Source: Morchella semilibera
Lineage: Eukaryota; Ascomycota; Pezizomycetes; Pezizales; Morchellaceae
NCBI GenBank assembly: GCA_009192285.1
Contig: WBVU01000011.1
Location: 1,980,668-2,044,667 of the forward strand
DNA length: 64,000 bases
Reading direction: 5' to 3'
In this document: positions 35,101 through 46,848 of the stretch, one piece after another
How positions within the stretch are numbered: the first letter of the stretch is position 1
Layout of the letters: every line of letters starts with the position of its first letter
The notes under the pieces: model-generated
What the model saw: only the letters and a program-made list of their open reading frames with translations
Databases searched by the model: none
What the model was told of the DNA's origin: nothing
Program-made: the position numbers and the translations under genes

Positions 35101-38100
35101 ATTCTCGATAAATAAATAACCAGATTTGGTCATTTTCACGGTTGAACTCTAAGATGTGACTATTACATGTATTTTTAGGATTATGGGGACGTGCAGGAAG
35201 AGCGACTCAGCCTACACCCTTTATCAAAGCATCAGCGCTCTAATCGTATGGAGTGATAGGTATGCCTCGGACTGTTGCTCAAAAATCCTTTAGAACATCA
35301 AAAAACATCAGAACGTTTCTAATCTAATGGCGCAGTAGTTACTTAGAACACAGGCCTCGTAGCTTAAGTCGATATCAGAGTTCAGTAGGAATCATCTAAG
35401 CTACCCGATCCGTACCAATTAACCAGTGTAAAGTCTATACGTTTATACTATCAAATCACTCTTACTAGAAGCCGGCTTCATTTACCCTCGATCGATCAGT
35501 CATTTTCATTCCCGGAAAATCTTATTACGATAGAAAGCCTATGGGTAACTATCTGACCAAGGTAGCCTATTTTACAGGCCAAACCATCTTTTTACATGCC
35601 GCAATGGAGTACAAACCTCGCTAAAAAGGCTTTTTCGGGCAAGTTAGAGTTCCCTGCCAGCGATTTACTTTCTCCAGGCATGGTAGGTTTCTTTAATTGC
35701 ATTTAGTGGCCCCTGGCCACAACCGCTCTCTAAATATAGGGGCACGGTCGCTTAATATCCAGCTGAACTTGACTATGCTCTAGGATCGAAATATTATTCC
35801 TTTTTGTTGATGTCTGGATCCTATCAAGCCGGCCAGGGCTGCTGGTGAAAACTGGGATTAGACTGACACAAAACAGCACGGAATATATCCTGCAGCTGCT
35901 GCTGCATAGGCAAAAAAGGCGCAAACCGCAGAGCATTGACGGTGGTACTAGAACAGTCATTCGTGACGCACCACGACCTCTCTGCTACTCTAAAGATATA
36001 TATCTCCAGGAGGCTAGTATCGCAGCCTCTTTGCTGGGTCCCTCCATGATTCGGAGAAGCTCAAACCCATGGCTGGTTGTACGCCTTATTTCCGCTACGA
36101 CCGGTTACGTTCGAATGACCAAAGATCTTCATAACCGGCACGAAACCGGAATTGTGATTCAAGTAGACTGAACAAATCCTACAAGGACTAGTACTGCTTC
36201 TTTACTTCTGCCTAATCAACGAAGGGGATCTCTTACTACCTGGTCATGACTATCTAATGCGTTGTCAGGTTTACTCACACCTATCTATATGGAACTGCTG
36301 GACCAGTTATACTCGAGCTCAGGGATGTCTATTCCCTAGTATAAGTGTCCACGATCGCAAACCTTACGCCACATTTCTTATGGCTCATGAACGTTGATTG
36401 TGGATGGTTGTTTTAAGGTTATTGCCATTTTTGGTTAAAGCATTGACAAGGGTTTGTAAATCGGAAGTTTAATTTCCGAAGGAAAAACTTTAAAAACTTT
36501 ATTTCAAGAACCTTGGCCGGGCCCAAATCAGGCTATTTACAAAACGGGAGTCAATCATAGTATCTCCAAGAGATAAGGTTCGATGTATCAATAACCAAAA
36601 AAAAAGTAATGATGAAACTGGCATTTGATCGGGACATAGGCGTTGTGTATTGGGGGTTCGAGTTATCGGTTTTCACTAAGACCAGCGTAAATCAGAGCCA
36701 TGTTTTATGCTGGCGTGAATACGGGTTTGTGAAAGGCCTTATACAGATCAAAGTCCTCACTATCGGCAACTCCAAATATTAAAATACACACAATGGAATG
36801 TGCGTACCCTCTTGATCCGGTGTAGGGCGGAGCCGGAGCCGAGTGATCTTGTATGGACTATAAAAATTTAGATCCTGTGTGCAGTGTACTGATCGACAAA
36901 ATAAACAAAAAGTGAAATGTTCTAGCTAGCTAAGCTCAGACTAAGCTTTGGATATCATGAGGGTGCGGAGAGTATGGTAGTACAGCAAGAGCTTTCTTTA
37001 AGTGTACACTCGGGACCGAAGTTCGGTACCCTTATAGCGAAAGATTACCTTGTAGAATAGCAAGCTTTAGCTGTATAGAGAATATGATTGACATACTTTG
37101 GTGTATGTTAAAAATAATTACCCACATGTTTCTAAATTAGCATCTCAAAGAAAATAGTAATATGTTATTTCTATATATATTGTTTCCGTTTTTTCCGCTC
37201 TGCCGGCCGTGGCGAGCCTACTAACTGGGTCTCTCTTGTGCAGCTGTGAGCTAAAGTAGCAAGGCCAGCTTGCGAATTTTGAGGACACCGTTAATATCGG
37301 ACCCAGCGATATATGTTGTCCCAATTCTCCGCTTCACTTTTAGTTGTGATTTCACCTGGCCTGTGACTCTCCAATCACTTCTCCAGACTTTCAAATCCCA
37401 TCTTATATAACTTCTAAGTGAAGCGTGCCCTCCTCCAAATATAGCTTTCTAAGAGAGTTCTGACCGTTTGAGAAAAGATCATTTTGTCACACCTTGATAA
37501 CCTACTTATATTAATGAATCGGTCAATTAATCAACCAGCCTTGCTAGCCTCAAGAGCACCATGGCCGGGAAGATGCATGCGTAAATGGACTACACATAAT
37601 CAATCAATCAACCAATCTCAGGACGAGCCTTATCAATCAATCAATCAATCGAGGAACCAGAGAACCCGAGTGACCATCTGTGTGCCAAGCGAGTTCTAGT
37701 CCCACGCAAACCTTCGACCCCAAAGCCCAGATAGCGGCCAATGACGAAGTAGAATCTCCCATATACATGTATTTATAAAGGAGTAGTATTAATAACACAA
37801 TACATCATATCTTAGCATATATATTTCGAGGCAAGTTCGCAAGACCCGCCTCATGGTAAACACCTTCAACCCCCTCTCACCAACACCTCCTAGACTAGAA
37901 GCCACAGATTCATAACGAGATATTCTAGATCGGCCATAAAGATATAGATATTGAAGTAGTTAGGCGCTACACCAAGTAACTCCGCAGCTAGAGGTATGCT
38001 GAACTATAACCTCATCACCGTCCCCGGGGGGGGGGGGCACTAGCCTTCATATAATATTTCCTAGGTATAACCCGCTTAATTTAGGTATAAGCGATGACCT

Positions 38101-39519
38101 GGGAAACTTAATTATGCTTAAGAGAAAATAAAAAGCCTATCTGAGGGCGACATCGGCTAACATGAAACCCTGCGGTGATTAGATCTGAAATCACAAGCAA
38201 AGCTTCCCAGACTGCGCACCAAATGTTTGATGTGTTTTCGCCATAGGATGGATACACATACATCTAGCACCTATTCTGGCTCTAGGATTTCTACCTAAGT
38301 CGTTATTAATTTCAAACCGGTGCGAAAATGGTGGTCATTTTGGGGGCTGAAGTGTCTTGAGCCATCGTCGCGCATCACGGTTCGTCACTCGAATGGGGGT
38401 GGTTTTTAGCATCCTATTGTGTAGGTTCTTTGGGGGGGTAGATTGATTTAGATGATGAAACAAAGTGCGATTCTCGCTCCCGCCCTGGTGCGCAGGGGAG
38501 TTGATGTTTGAATACAAGCTGCGATCCCAAGTCCACAGAATCCATCTAAACTATCATTCAGGGGCAGCCTAGGGAATTGCGGTGGGAGGGGTTTGGGAGC
38601 CTTATTCTCTCGAACGTCAGATCTCTGGTACGATCTTCATCCTCGGTTCTGAAACTGCCGTTCATGGTCTAGCGTGCTCAGCCCCAAATTTGCCAAGTCC
38701 TGAGAAAGTTTAGCGTGTAGCCCTCATGCGCGCCTTACCTTCGCACCGTGTTAATGACTCGGATGGATAATCGCGGCTACTATGAGTACATTACGCACCC
38801 CGGAATACAGACCTGGCTCACTCACCTACGTCAAGTTATCAACATACTCGACAAAACGACCACAGAAAATCGTTATGTGCCTTAGACTGATGAACTCAAA
38901 GAGATGAAGTACACAGCTCCCCTGACCGGACGAAATACTAATTGCCAGCGCATCCCATATCCTGCCTTACTCGTCGTGAAGGGTCATGTAGACAACGTTT
39001 AGAGAGCTGAGCCTGCTCTCAAGATTTGCACACAACGCCGACGTGTTCACATACGGGCACTTTTCATCAAACCCGGTATGTTTACAGACATGTAGCTATA
39101 GGCTATAATTACTTTTGACGGCCCTGTATCATCAATAGCTATATTTACTCCTGCATCACAGTGTGAGGCTGATTGATACCCAGGAATTTGTTTTCATAGC
39201 CTTTCCCGTCAGGTACTAAGTATTTAAATGTCCAAACATCCCCCCCCCCCCCCAAGCATTAACAGACTCATATATTAAATCGGTTTACCTTCTTCTCTAC
39301 TAATATTTTACCATAACTCTCGGGTGCTACTCCTTTTCTCGGTGCCGACCAGCCCCTTGGCTAAGTTTACTCTCGAGCTCTCTATATATTGCGACCTTGG
39401 AATATTTCAAACCTCAGGTGGGAATGAATTTTAGTTAATCGACTCTTAATACATGGAAAGATATTCTTACAATGGTGGCGGATTTTGATACAGTTGTTCG
39501 CGGTTGTCTTTCATCCGAT
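32154..39519. other. Gene desert, 7.4 kb
   Basis: The first 800 bases are presumably promoter and leader of the minus-strand Q-rich gene, including two TACATGTA at 32653 and 32663. Beyond this I see no gene. It holds an 18-base C run (33451-33468), an AATC microsatellite (37597-37651), G runs near 38028 and C runs at 39241. Open frames at 33352-33941 on both strands look like chance. Confidence 0.45.
37597..37651 (+). repeat. Interrupted (AATC)n microsatellite
   Basis: Two blocks of AATC/ATCA units (37597-37617 and 37632-37651), with a looser block upstream near 37520. Confidence 0.75.
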
Positions 39520-39740
39520 CTATATATTGGGCCCCACTATTAGCTGCAACCTTAACGTTTGACAAGAGGTCCCACCAATATCCTCGTTTCTCTGATCAAC
39601 CGCCGCCCATAGGGCACCACCACCGCATGCACTGACATCTGCTCCTCTGTCCAGCAGTAGCTTCACAATATCCTCGTTCCCCTCACGAGCTGCCGCCTGC
39701 AGGGCACTGCCGAACTGTGCATTGACATCCATGCATCGTT
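39520..39740 (-). pseudogene. Ankyrin-repeat gene relic
   Basis: Minus-strand reading gives DVNAQFGSALQAAAREG, NEDIVKLLLDRGADV and then a second, shortened unit (GALWAAVDQRNEDIG). These are the hallmarks of fungal ankyrin repeats of the kind found at the C-terminus of NACHT/NLR-like proteins. Only about one and a half repeats remain. Reading is closed upstream just beyond 39740 and loses the pattern downstream. No other part of such a gene is recognisable nearby, so this is a remnant. Confidence 0.75.
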
Positions 39741-39766
39741 AAAACTCTATCAAGGTTAGCCGGCAT

Positions 39767-39767
<1 letters not shown>

Positions 39768-39801
<34 letters not shown>
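39768..39801 (+). repeat. 34-base T homopolymer
   Basis: Uninterrupted T tract about 30 bases from the ankyrin relic. It lies on the relic's upstream side, so it is not the poly(A) tail of a retrocopy of it. Confidence 0.8.
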
Positions 39802-42800
39802 CATTTTTTTCGCTTAAGTAAAAACACTAGTTGTAACTAAAGACCTAATTCATAATCATACTCTTGCGCAATTGCCTAATATTCTCCCAAGGCATATATA
39901 GGAGGAACACCAGTACCTCGATTTTATGTACATTTTTTTTTGGCAGAATCTACAGGTTCGCGCTCCCCCCGCGTGCTGAGCTTCAATGCTTCACTACCTC
40001 CCGCTCGCAAAATTATTATCGGCGCGCATATCATTGCAAGAACATTGGCTACCAGCTTTTAACCAATGACGACCTCATAAGTCCCCTGACATCTCTTCGT
40101 AGCATGTGTACCACCATCCCGCATCATGTTCCGCAAAAGTCTCCACGGCCCTACAAACAATTAACGTTTCACTCCCACGCAGCCAAGACTGCGTAGGATC
40201 TTCATCCGGGCAGTTCCTAGTGACGACGACCCTCGCGCGATTGTTACATAGGGACTCGACTGGTCTATATCAGGGCCTGGTACGGAAACCTGCAGTTCTT
40301 CCCGCATGGTCGGACACACGCGTCTGCCCCTCCGGTACTTCTGTTGGGTTATATGATATACACGAGTCAGTATACTACTTGTCGCGGAGGGAACTCGGGA
40401 GTATACGGGAGTCGTTCTTTTTTATATCCCCTCGTTGGGACGTACCGGAGGGGGTGGGGAAACATCTCTCATTCATAAGGTATCACTCGATCAACTACGT
40501 ATACGCATGCATGTGATTTTTGATAACCCTCCCTCCTTAGCTTAGCTTGCTAATCAGATTGTATGAGGTTGTGTTTACAGTACCACGATATGTCTAATTG
40601 GTACGCATTATCCGGCACAAAAAAGAGGGGGGAAAGAGATAGGGAGGGAGGAGGTGCAAACAGTAGACAGCGCTTTTGTAAGCCAGTCTCAGAGGGGAGG
40701 GGGGAAAAATCTCGGGAGGGATCCGGTTCTGCTTCTTTTTTCTTTTTTTTCTTCTCTCTTCTTTCTCTTTTTTCTATTTATTTTCTTTTCCTTTTTTCAT
40801 CTCCTCCAACTCGTGCCATACACTGTGGCGAGAGAAGGAGAGAGAGAGAGAATACGAAACCTGGCCGGCCGTCTCCATGCATTGAACACTTCATATATGG
40901 CCCTGGACCTCGGGGGAGAGCCAACCTCGGGCACATACTGATATATTACTACCATGCATAGTCGATTTACAAAAGAAATTTCCATGTCAGATGGTTTGCT
41001 ACATACATACCCACATATGGCATACAGGAGTATTACATATTCATCCTTATGGGGGGGGGGGGGCTGGTCACATTTGACCCCTTCCTACCAACCACTCAGG
41101 GCAGGCTTGGGATATGTAACTACTTGAGGACCAGCATAATATTAACCTCATTCTCAAGATGCATACAGGATTTGAAACGCAGAGGGAGAGAGAAAAAAGG
41201 TGCTATATCATATCGGGTCATACAAGAAAAGCTTTAAAATACACAGACACAAAGGTCCAGAGAGAGAGAGAGAGAGGTGAGAAAAACCAGTGAGTGGTTG
41301 GTGACCAGCCGGTCATTCATCCCATTCTTTTATTTCCTCTACAATTACAGCGGACGACATGACATCATTTTTTTCATCTATCTAAAACCTTAGCCTTAGG
41401 AGATCTCGAGTTTTGGAAAGACAAGAAAAAAAGTCATAACTGATATCAGGAGTAGATGGGAGATGCAACATATAAAAAAACGATTCGAGATGACTTCTTT
41501 TGGCGACCGATGGTTTGATCAGGAGATATCTTTGCCCGGTACAGACATACGCCGAACAACATCAGCCAAAAAAAAAAAAAAAAACAGGAAATAAATAAAT
41601 TAAAATATCCAAGAATTCGAAACGGATGAACGGCGAATTAAGAACGACCCAATCAAACGCTATTCTTGGGTCTCGGAGAGAGCAGGAGATATGTCAGAAG
41701 ATGGCTTCTGTGTAGGTGAGAAGTGATATGAGAGGTCTCTTAGTCGTTGACAAAGGGCTAACACCAGACAATATATGTCGAAATAGTAATACCCATCGGT
41801 CCAAAACGAAATCACACCCCGTCACCCGACACCCAACTGCAGCTCCCAAAAAAAGAACACGATATAGCGATCGACAAGGAAAAAGGCCCGCATGAACGAG
41901 GCCACTGATCGAACGAGGGAGAAGGGGAAGAAAAAAAATTTAGATTGCACTGTCCGCCTACCTGCCTACATTCACATACATTTCTTTGTTGATTCTGCTT
42001 CACCAGATCCTCATAAGGTAGATATGATATGTAATGTGGCTACCGGTGTTGTTTGGTACGACCTCAGTATACTGCCATGGCAGAGATAGCCACAACACGT
42101 AAGTAATACCAAAATGCATAGCCACCAATTAATTATTATTCCAGCTTTGATACATAGTTTGCGGACAGGACTTCCCTCCATCTCGCTAGCGGTCTAATTT
42201 TGTGGCCTCACCATCTCTCCCCCTGCCAAGGATAGCCCATCAAGATGGTTTTTTTAAAGAAAAAAACCAAATAAAAAACCCTACAGCAGTGGCTCGTTAC
42301 ACGGCAAATCGGGGGAAGGGCGGGGGGGGGGGGTCTCTTGTATGCTACGGGATACTACTGCGACCACGGGCCACGGGTATGTAATGTATGCGATCAGAGT
42401 CATATCGTTATATCGTATCGTGCATGAGCAATCATGGGGTACGAAACGAGAAGAATCCAGCTACATGATATGCGCATACACTTGACGCGAAGTATGCATC
42501 TCTAGCCAACCTCCAATGTGGCAAGGCACCTCGAAACAAAGCAAGAGGAGGGGGTGGTGGAAACGCTTCTTTTTCCCTGGGATCGAGGCGCACACAGTAA
42601 GCACCACTCTAAGTGACAGCACCTACATAGCCACAGGTGTTACAGTGGCCGTCCAGTTGAGGGGGGAGGGAGTAAGTTACAGCACTGTATCACCCGCAGT
42701 GGACCCTGCCAAGGGTACCCTCTTCTTCTCCATAACGCTAATCGAAACAGAGAAAAAGCTTAAAGGCACAAATGGCGAATGCGGAAGCCTGTCAACTTAA

Positions 42801-45730
42801 CGCCTCCTCCCCACCACCACCCCCCGGTCAAAGTCCCAACCCCAGCCAAACAAATCTCCAGGAGGACCCTGAAGAGGAAGAGCTAGAAGAACCGAAAGAA
42901 CAAAAGGGGAGGAGGAGACCACAAAGAGAGCCCCAACAGTTCTGTTAGAGACCGGGAACCCCTCTTCGACGTCACACACTCTTCTCCTCCCCCGAGTCCA
43001 GCATTTCGCATCGTCAAAAGAAGTGTTAGTTCTGAGACGGACTGCGCCCCGGTGCGCACGATAGGCATTCGCTAGGACGACGTCAACCAAGGTCCATCCA
43101 GCGAGGCGCGTGTATTTCAGATGGGGGGTGGTTGCCGCTTGCTTGGCCCCTCCCCCATCCAGTGGCCCCGTTGCCTGAGGGCGCGCAATTCCAATAACAC
43201 TCAACCGAAAATTAAAATAACAATAATAATATATTCATATTTTTTTAAAAAAAGTTGGTGGTTTAGCTGATAGCGCTGATTTATATACGAGCACGATGAC
43301 GCCAGATCTTCCTTTCTTGGTACCATGGAGACGACGAAAGCTCGAGCGTCAAGACATAAACCCCATCGTCAACGGTGGCCGACCCAATTGCAATTGCAAG
43401 AGGACCCTGCCTACTACCAAAATTCTGGCTGAATGACCATAAAAGCTCTAGAGGCAAAGCAAAGAAATGCTTCTTGGCGCTTCCCATTGGCTGCCTTGGG
43501 CCACCACCCACCCCACAGCACGTCACTACGCGCATGAGCCTTGAGTAGAAGGGTCCTTCTTCTTGGTTGACGATGTCGACCATAGAGGGAAACAACGCGT
43601 TGCCCTTTGGGACCCTGGACGTCGCCCTCGGTGCGCACCTATTGTTTATCGAGCCTGCCTTCCCTTTTGGCCAGCGTTGCAACCCAACCCACCCGGGCCA
43701 CCCCACCCAACCCAATCCTGCCAGATTTTGGAGCCGCATATCTATCATGCCGCGGGGCGCAGCGGCGCGCAACAACAGCAGCAGTCAATGACAGACTGGA
43801 AAACCAGGGAAATTTGGATCAAGCTCCTTCCTCCACCCCCCCCCCTCCCCCATCGTCAGCAATCGAGATGGAGAACAGAAAGAAAAAAGGGGTACATATG
43901 CGAGGGAAAAGAAAAGAAGAACATTTAAACAGCCAACTAATAAAATTCTAGCAAATCACTCTGGGTCACGGTGACTAAACTAACTGAACTTGCTGAATTC
44001 AACTGACTGAACTGACTGAGAGTCGTGGTATGTACATACCTAAACTCACCACCACCACTAATGTCAACAACAACATACCTTACTCGCCCGGAGGCCCGGA
44101 TAGCGGGTGAGAGGGGAAGGGTAAAAGTACAGTGATGAAATACCACGATGATGAATGACCGTGCGGCTGAGGAAATTAACGATGGTAATGATAACTAACT
44201 GCCCTGCTGTAACAACCTGTTTTTTTTGTTTTTTTTTGCCGCCTTCTTTTCCTTCTTTCCCGCCTACCTTTTTCCCCACTACCACTACCATCATGGTTTC
44301 CGGATTGAGAAGGACCCCCCGTTTTATTGGGCGGAACGGAACATGTAGGTGGTTGTGCTGGTGCACCGCCAAAGAGGGGAGCACATAGCTGTCAGGCTTG
44401 GTGGCATGGCATAGCGTAAAAGCAGGAACAGAATGCTTACATACGCAGACGGGTGGCGAGAAACAACTACTCTACATGTATCTCTAACATCTGTTTTGTT
44501 TGACTGTCCGCCGAGACACCGGGAAGAGAATACCGTGTTGAAGGGGGGGAAAGGTTTGAGATAGAGGGAGAGAGAGCATACTGCATATGCATCCAATCTG
44601 GGAGATTTTGTGTCTTTTTATTTTTCATTCTAATCTTTTTGTTCCTTATATTTTTTTCGGTGGGGAGGGGGTGCAGATAGGTGTTGTGCACAAACGCCGC
44701 GGCGGCCACGGAGGTTGGTGATACTGCCGGCCTGACTGATACTGATGGTGCTGGCCGCTGGTGGTGCTGGTGCTGCCTTGCCTATCCCACCAGTCAACTG
44801 ATATCAACTAATCATGACCGATCGAAAGGCAATTAGTGATTTGTTAGAAAGGGGGCAAAGAAGAACAAGTAATTATCACGTTGGAAGACGATGGAACTAT
44901 GATGTATGTATCTTTTTTTCCCAAAAGGAGTGTTTTTTATTGTAAAGCCAGACAACAAAAGAGGTAGGGGAAAAGAAAAAAAAAACTAATTTAAAAAGAG
45001 TGAATACCCTACAAAAGAGAAACAGCCAAGCAGAGCCCAAAAAAAAAAAAAAAGCCAACTATCTCGATCTATCATCTCCAAACAAAAAACCCTAACCCTC
45101 CGCCAAAAAACAAAAATCAATCTCTATCAGGAAATCCTCCTATCCAGCCAACCAACTCCCTTTTCCCTCCCCCTGCCATTCTCGACTCGCGTTCCAATCA
45201 TGGACCGCTACTCTACTATAGGGAGGACCGGGGGGGATTTGTTTGTTGTTGTGGAAGGAGGCTCCAAAAAAATAAAAACCCGCAAACAGATGCAAAACAC
45301 GATAAAAACCAGCCAGAAGCCCTCTCAATAAGCAATGAGGATAGGCAGCGGCTCTAGCCCCTCCGTGAAGGAGGAGTATGGGGTTGGTGGTGGTGGTTGT
45401 GTATGATGAGGGGCAGGAGCTCGTATCGAGGAAATCACTTTCCATCGATAACTCTCATGGGTCCCGCCATGGGTTTCGGGGGGGGTGGTGGGAGTTGGGT
45501 GGAAGAAGTATCTATAAGCTGCTGTTTGATACTGCTGCTCTTATTCTTCCTTTCCCTTTTCCCTTTCCCCCTTTTTTGTATGCTCTTTTTCCCTCATAGT
45601 TGGTTACTTTCTCGAGCACCAAGAAAGCCTTTGATCGAGGTCCCTTTTTTTCATAAAAGGATCTCCCCTTCTCTTTTGTGTGTTTTTCTTTCCTTCCAGA
45701 TAACCCTCAAAAGAAGTCCTGGCCACCTAT
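39802..45730. other. Gene desert, 5.9 kb, increasingly low-complexity
   Basis: No credible gene. From about 40.6 kb onward polypyrimidine, polypurine and G-rich tracts dominate (for example 40735-40800 pyrimidine and 41050-41062 G). Open frames of 130-165 codons at 42797-43775 on the minus strand have biased composition and no family resemblance. The part next to 45730 would be the 3' flank of the minus-strand gene. Confidence 0.45.
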
Positions 45731-46387
45731 CTAGAAGTACCTGGTCTGGACCTCTGGGTTGAAGGCCACGCTCCTGCCACTGCTTCTCGGGCTCGAGCTC
45801 AACTCGCGCTCACCGCCCTCGATCCTCTTTGGGCTCGGGCTCCTCCTGTGGCTTCTGACCGGGGCAGCCTCCACCAAGCTCAATGACGATGTCCTCCTCG
45901 GGTCCACCACTCTCCTGCTGCCGCTCCTGTGGCTCACATCGCGGGCATAGGCTGATCCCCTGTTGACTGTCTGGGGGGCAGTAGCAGCAGGAACGTACTG
46001 GACACGCTCGCGGGCGCGGTGGGCGTCGTGTGCGGCAACATCAACGTGGTTTGAGGGCGCTCCCTGGAGCTTGTGGGTGATTGCGCGGATGAGGCCGTCG
46101 ACTGGCTCCCAGCCCTCTGGGAAGGAGACCTCGATGACGCCCCCGGGGGTGCTGCGCGCCTTCTCGTAGAGGTTGAGGGCGATCTCCTGGGCGAGCTGGT
46201 GGCCGACGTCGCAGAGCTGGCGGTTGGCCGACTTGTGCACTGCGTAGGGGTCGATGCAGGCCGAGCAGTGCTGGGCGTGGATGTTGAATGAGCGGAGTGA
46301 GGTGGAAACACGGCTTGAGAGAGAATCAGTTTGGGGAGCGGGAGCTGGGGTGGTTTGGACCATGGCGCGGGAACCTGGCATGCGCAT
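45731..46387 (-). CDS. Conserved-looking fungal protein with HAQHCSAC motif, function unknown
   Basis: Single exon on the minus strand, 218 residues, ATG at 46387. The central block SFNIHAQHCSACIDPYAVHK (residues 33-52), followed by LCDVGHQLAQEIALNLYEK and VSFPEGWEPVDGLI, resembles a family of uncharacterised Pezizomycotina proteins that I recall having the same FN-HAQ-C-x2-C start and a GH-LAQ helix. Cys41, Cys44, Cys59 and nearby His could bind a metal, but this is inference. The C-terminal third is Arg/Ser-rich and disordered (RRSPSPKR). It is GC-richer than the DNA around it, as expected for coding sequence here. No signal peptide or membrane segment. Confidence 0.78.
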   Translation of the reverse strand: MRMPGSRAMVQTTPAPAPQTDSLSSRVSTSLRSFNIHAQHCSACIDPYAVHKSANRQLCDVGHQLAQEIALNLYEKARSTPGGVIEVSFPEGWEPVDGLIRAITHKLQGAPSNHVDVAAHDAHRARERVQYVPAATAPQTVNRGSAYARDVSHRSGSRRVVDPRRTSSLSLVEAAPVRSHRRSPSPKRIEGGERELSSSPRSSGRSVAFNPEVQTRYF

Positions 46388-46507
46388 TGTGATTGATTTT
46401 GGGGGGGGGTTGGTAGTAGTAGTTGTGGTTTGGTTTGGTTTGGTTTGGGTTGGGTTGGGGTTAGAAAAAGGTTGTTTGGAGTGAAGTTTGAGTACTACTC
46501 AGCTAGT

Positions 46508-46583
46508 TGTAGTAGTAGTAGGGTGGAATAGTAGTAGTAGTAGTAGCTGTATTAGCTGTATTAGCTATAGTAGTAGTAGTAGA
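46508..46583. repeat. (TAG)n with embedded CTGTATTAG units
   Basis: TAG/GTA triplet blocks flank two copies of a CTGTATTAG unit. They lie 120-200 bases upstream of the minus-strand gene starting at 46387, so in its promoter or leader. Confidence 0.7.
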
Positions 46584-46802
46584 TGAGAGTTGTTTGGTTT
46601 ACTTGGCTGACTTTTGTATGATGGGGGGAAAAAAAGAAGATGGTCTGTGGGAGGGAGGAGGGTTTATATCAACCTGAAGGGGGAATCTTTATTTTGGGGG
46701 GGGTGGTGGAGCGTGTATGGTGTTGCGAGGATCCAGTAGCAGCAGGCCCACTCACGCGTATGACTGGTCCACCCAGCCAGCATTTCATGGGTGAGCGAGG
46801 GA

Positions 46803-46848
46803 GGACATGGGGACATGGGGGGGGGGGGGGGGGACATGGGGACATGGG
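46803..46848. repeat. GGACATGG doublets around a 17-base G run
   Basis: Two GGACATGG units, a G run (46817-46833), then two more units. The strand is extremely G-rich and could form a quadruplex. Confidence 0.7.

Noticed and set aside
37597-37651. Tandem AATC units as a CRISPR-like or regulatory array
   Set aside because: Plain tetranucleotide microsatellite without spacers; the organism is a fungus.
39520-39801. Ankyrin relic plus T34 tract as a retrocopied gene
   Set aside because: The homopolymer lies on the upstream side of the relic's coding strand, so it cannot be its poly(A) tail.
40106-40516. 136-codon plus-strand frame
   Set aside because: No family resemblance, other frames open alongside, and no splice partner.
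42797-43775. Minus-strand frames of 135 and 164 codons
   Set aside because: Biased composition (Gly, Arg, Trp runs), overlapping frames open on the other strand, no family resemblance. Likely chance in GC-rich DNA.
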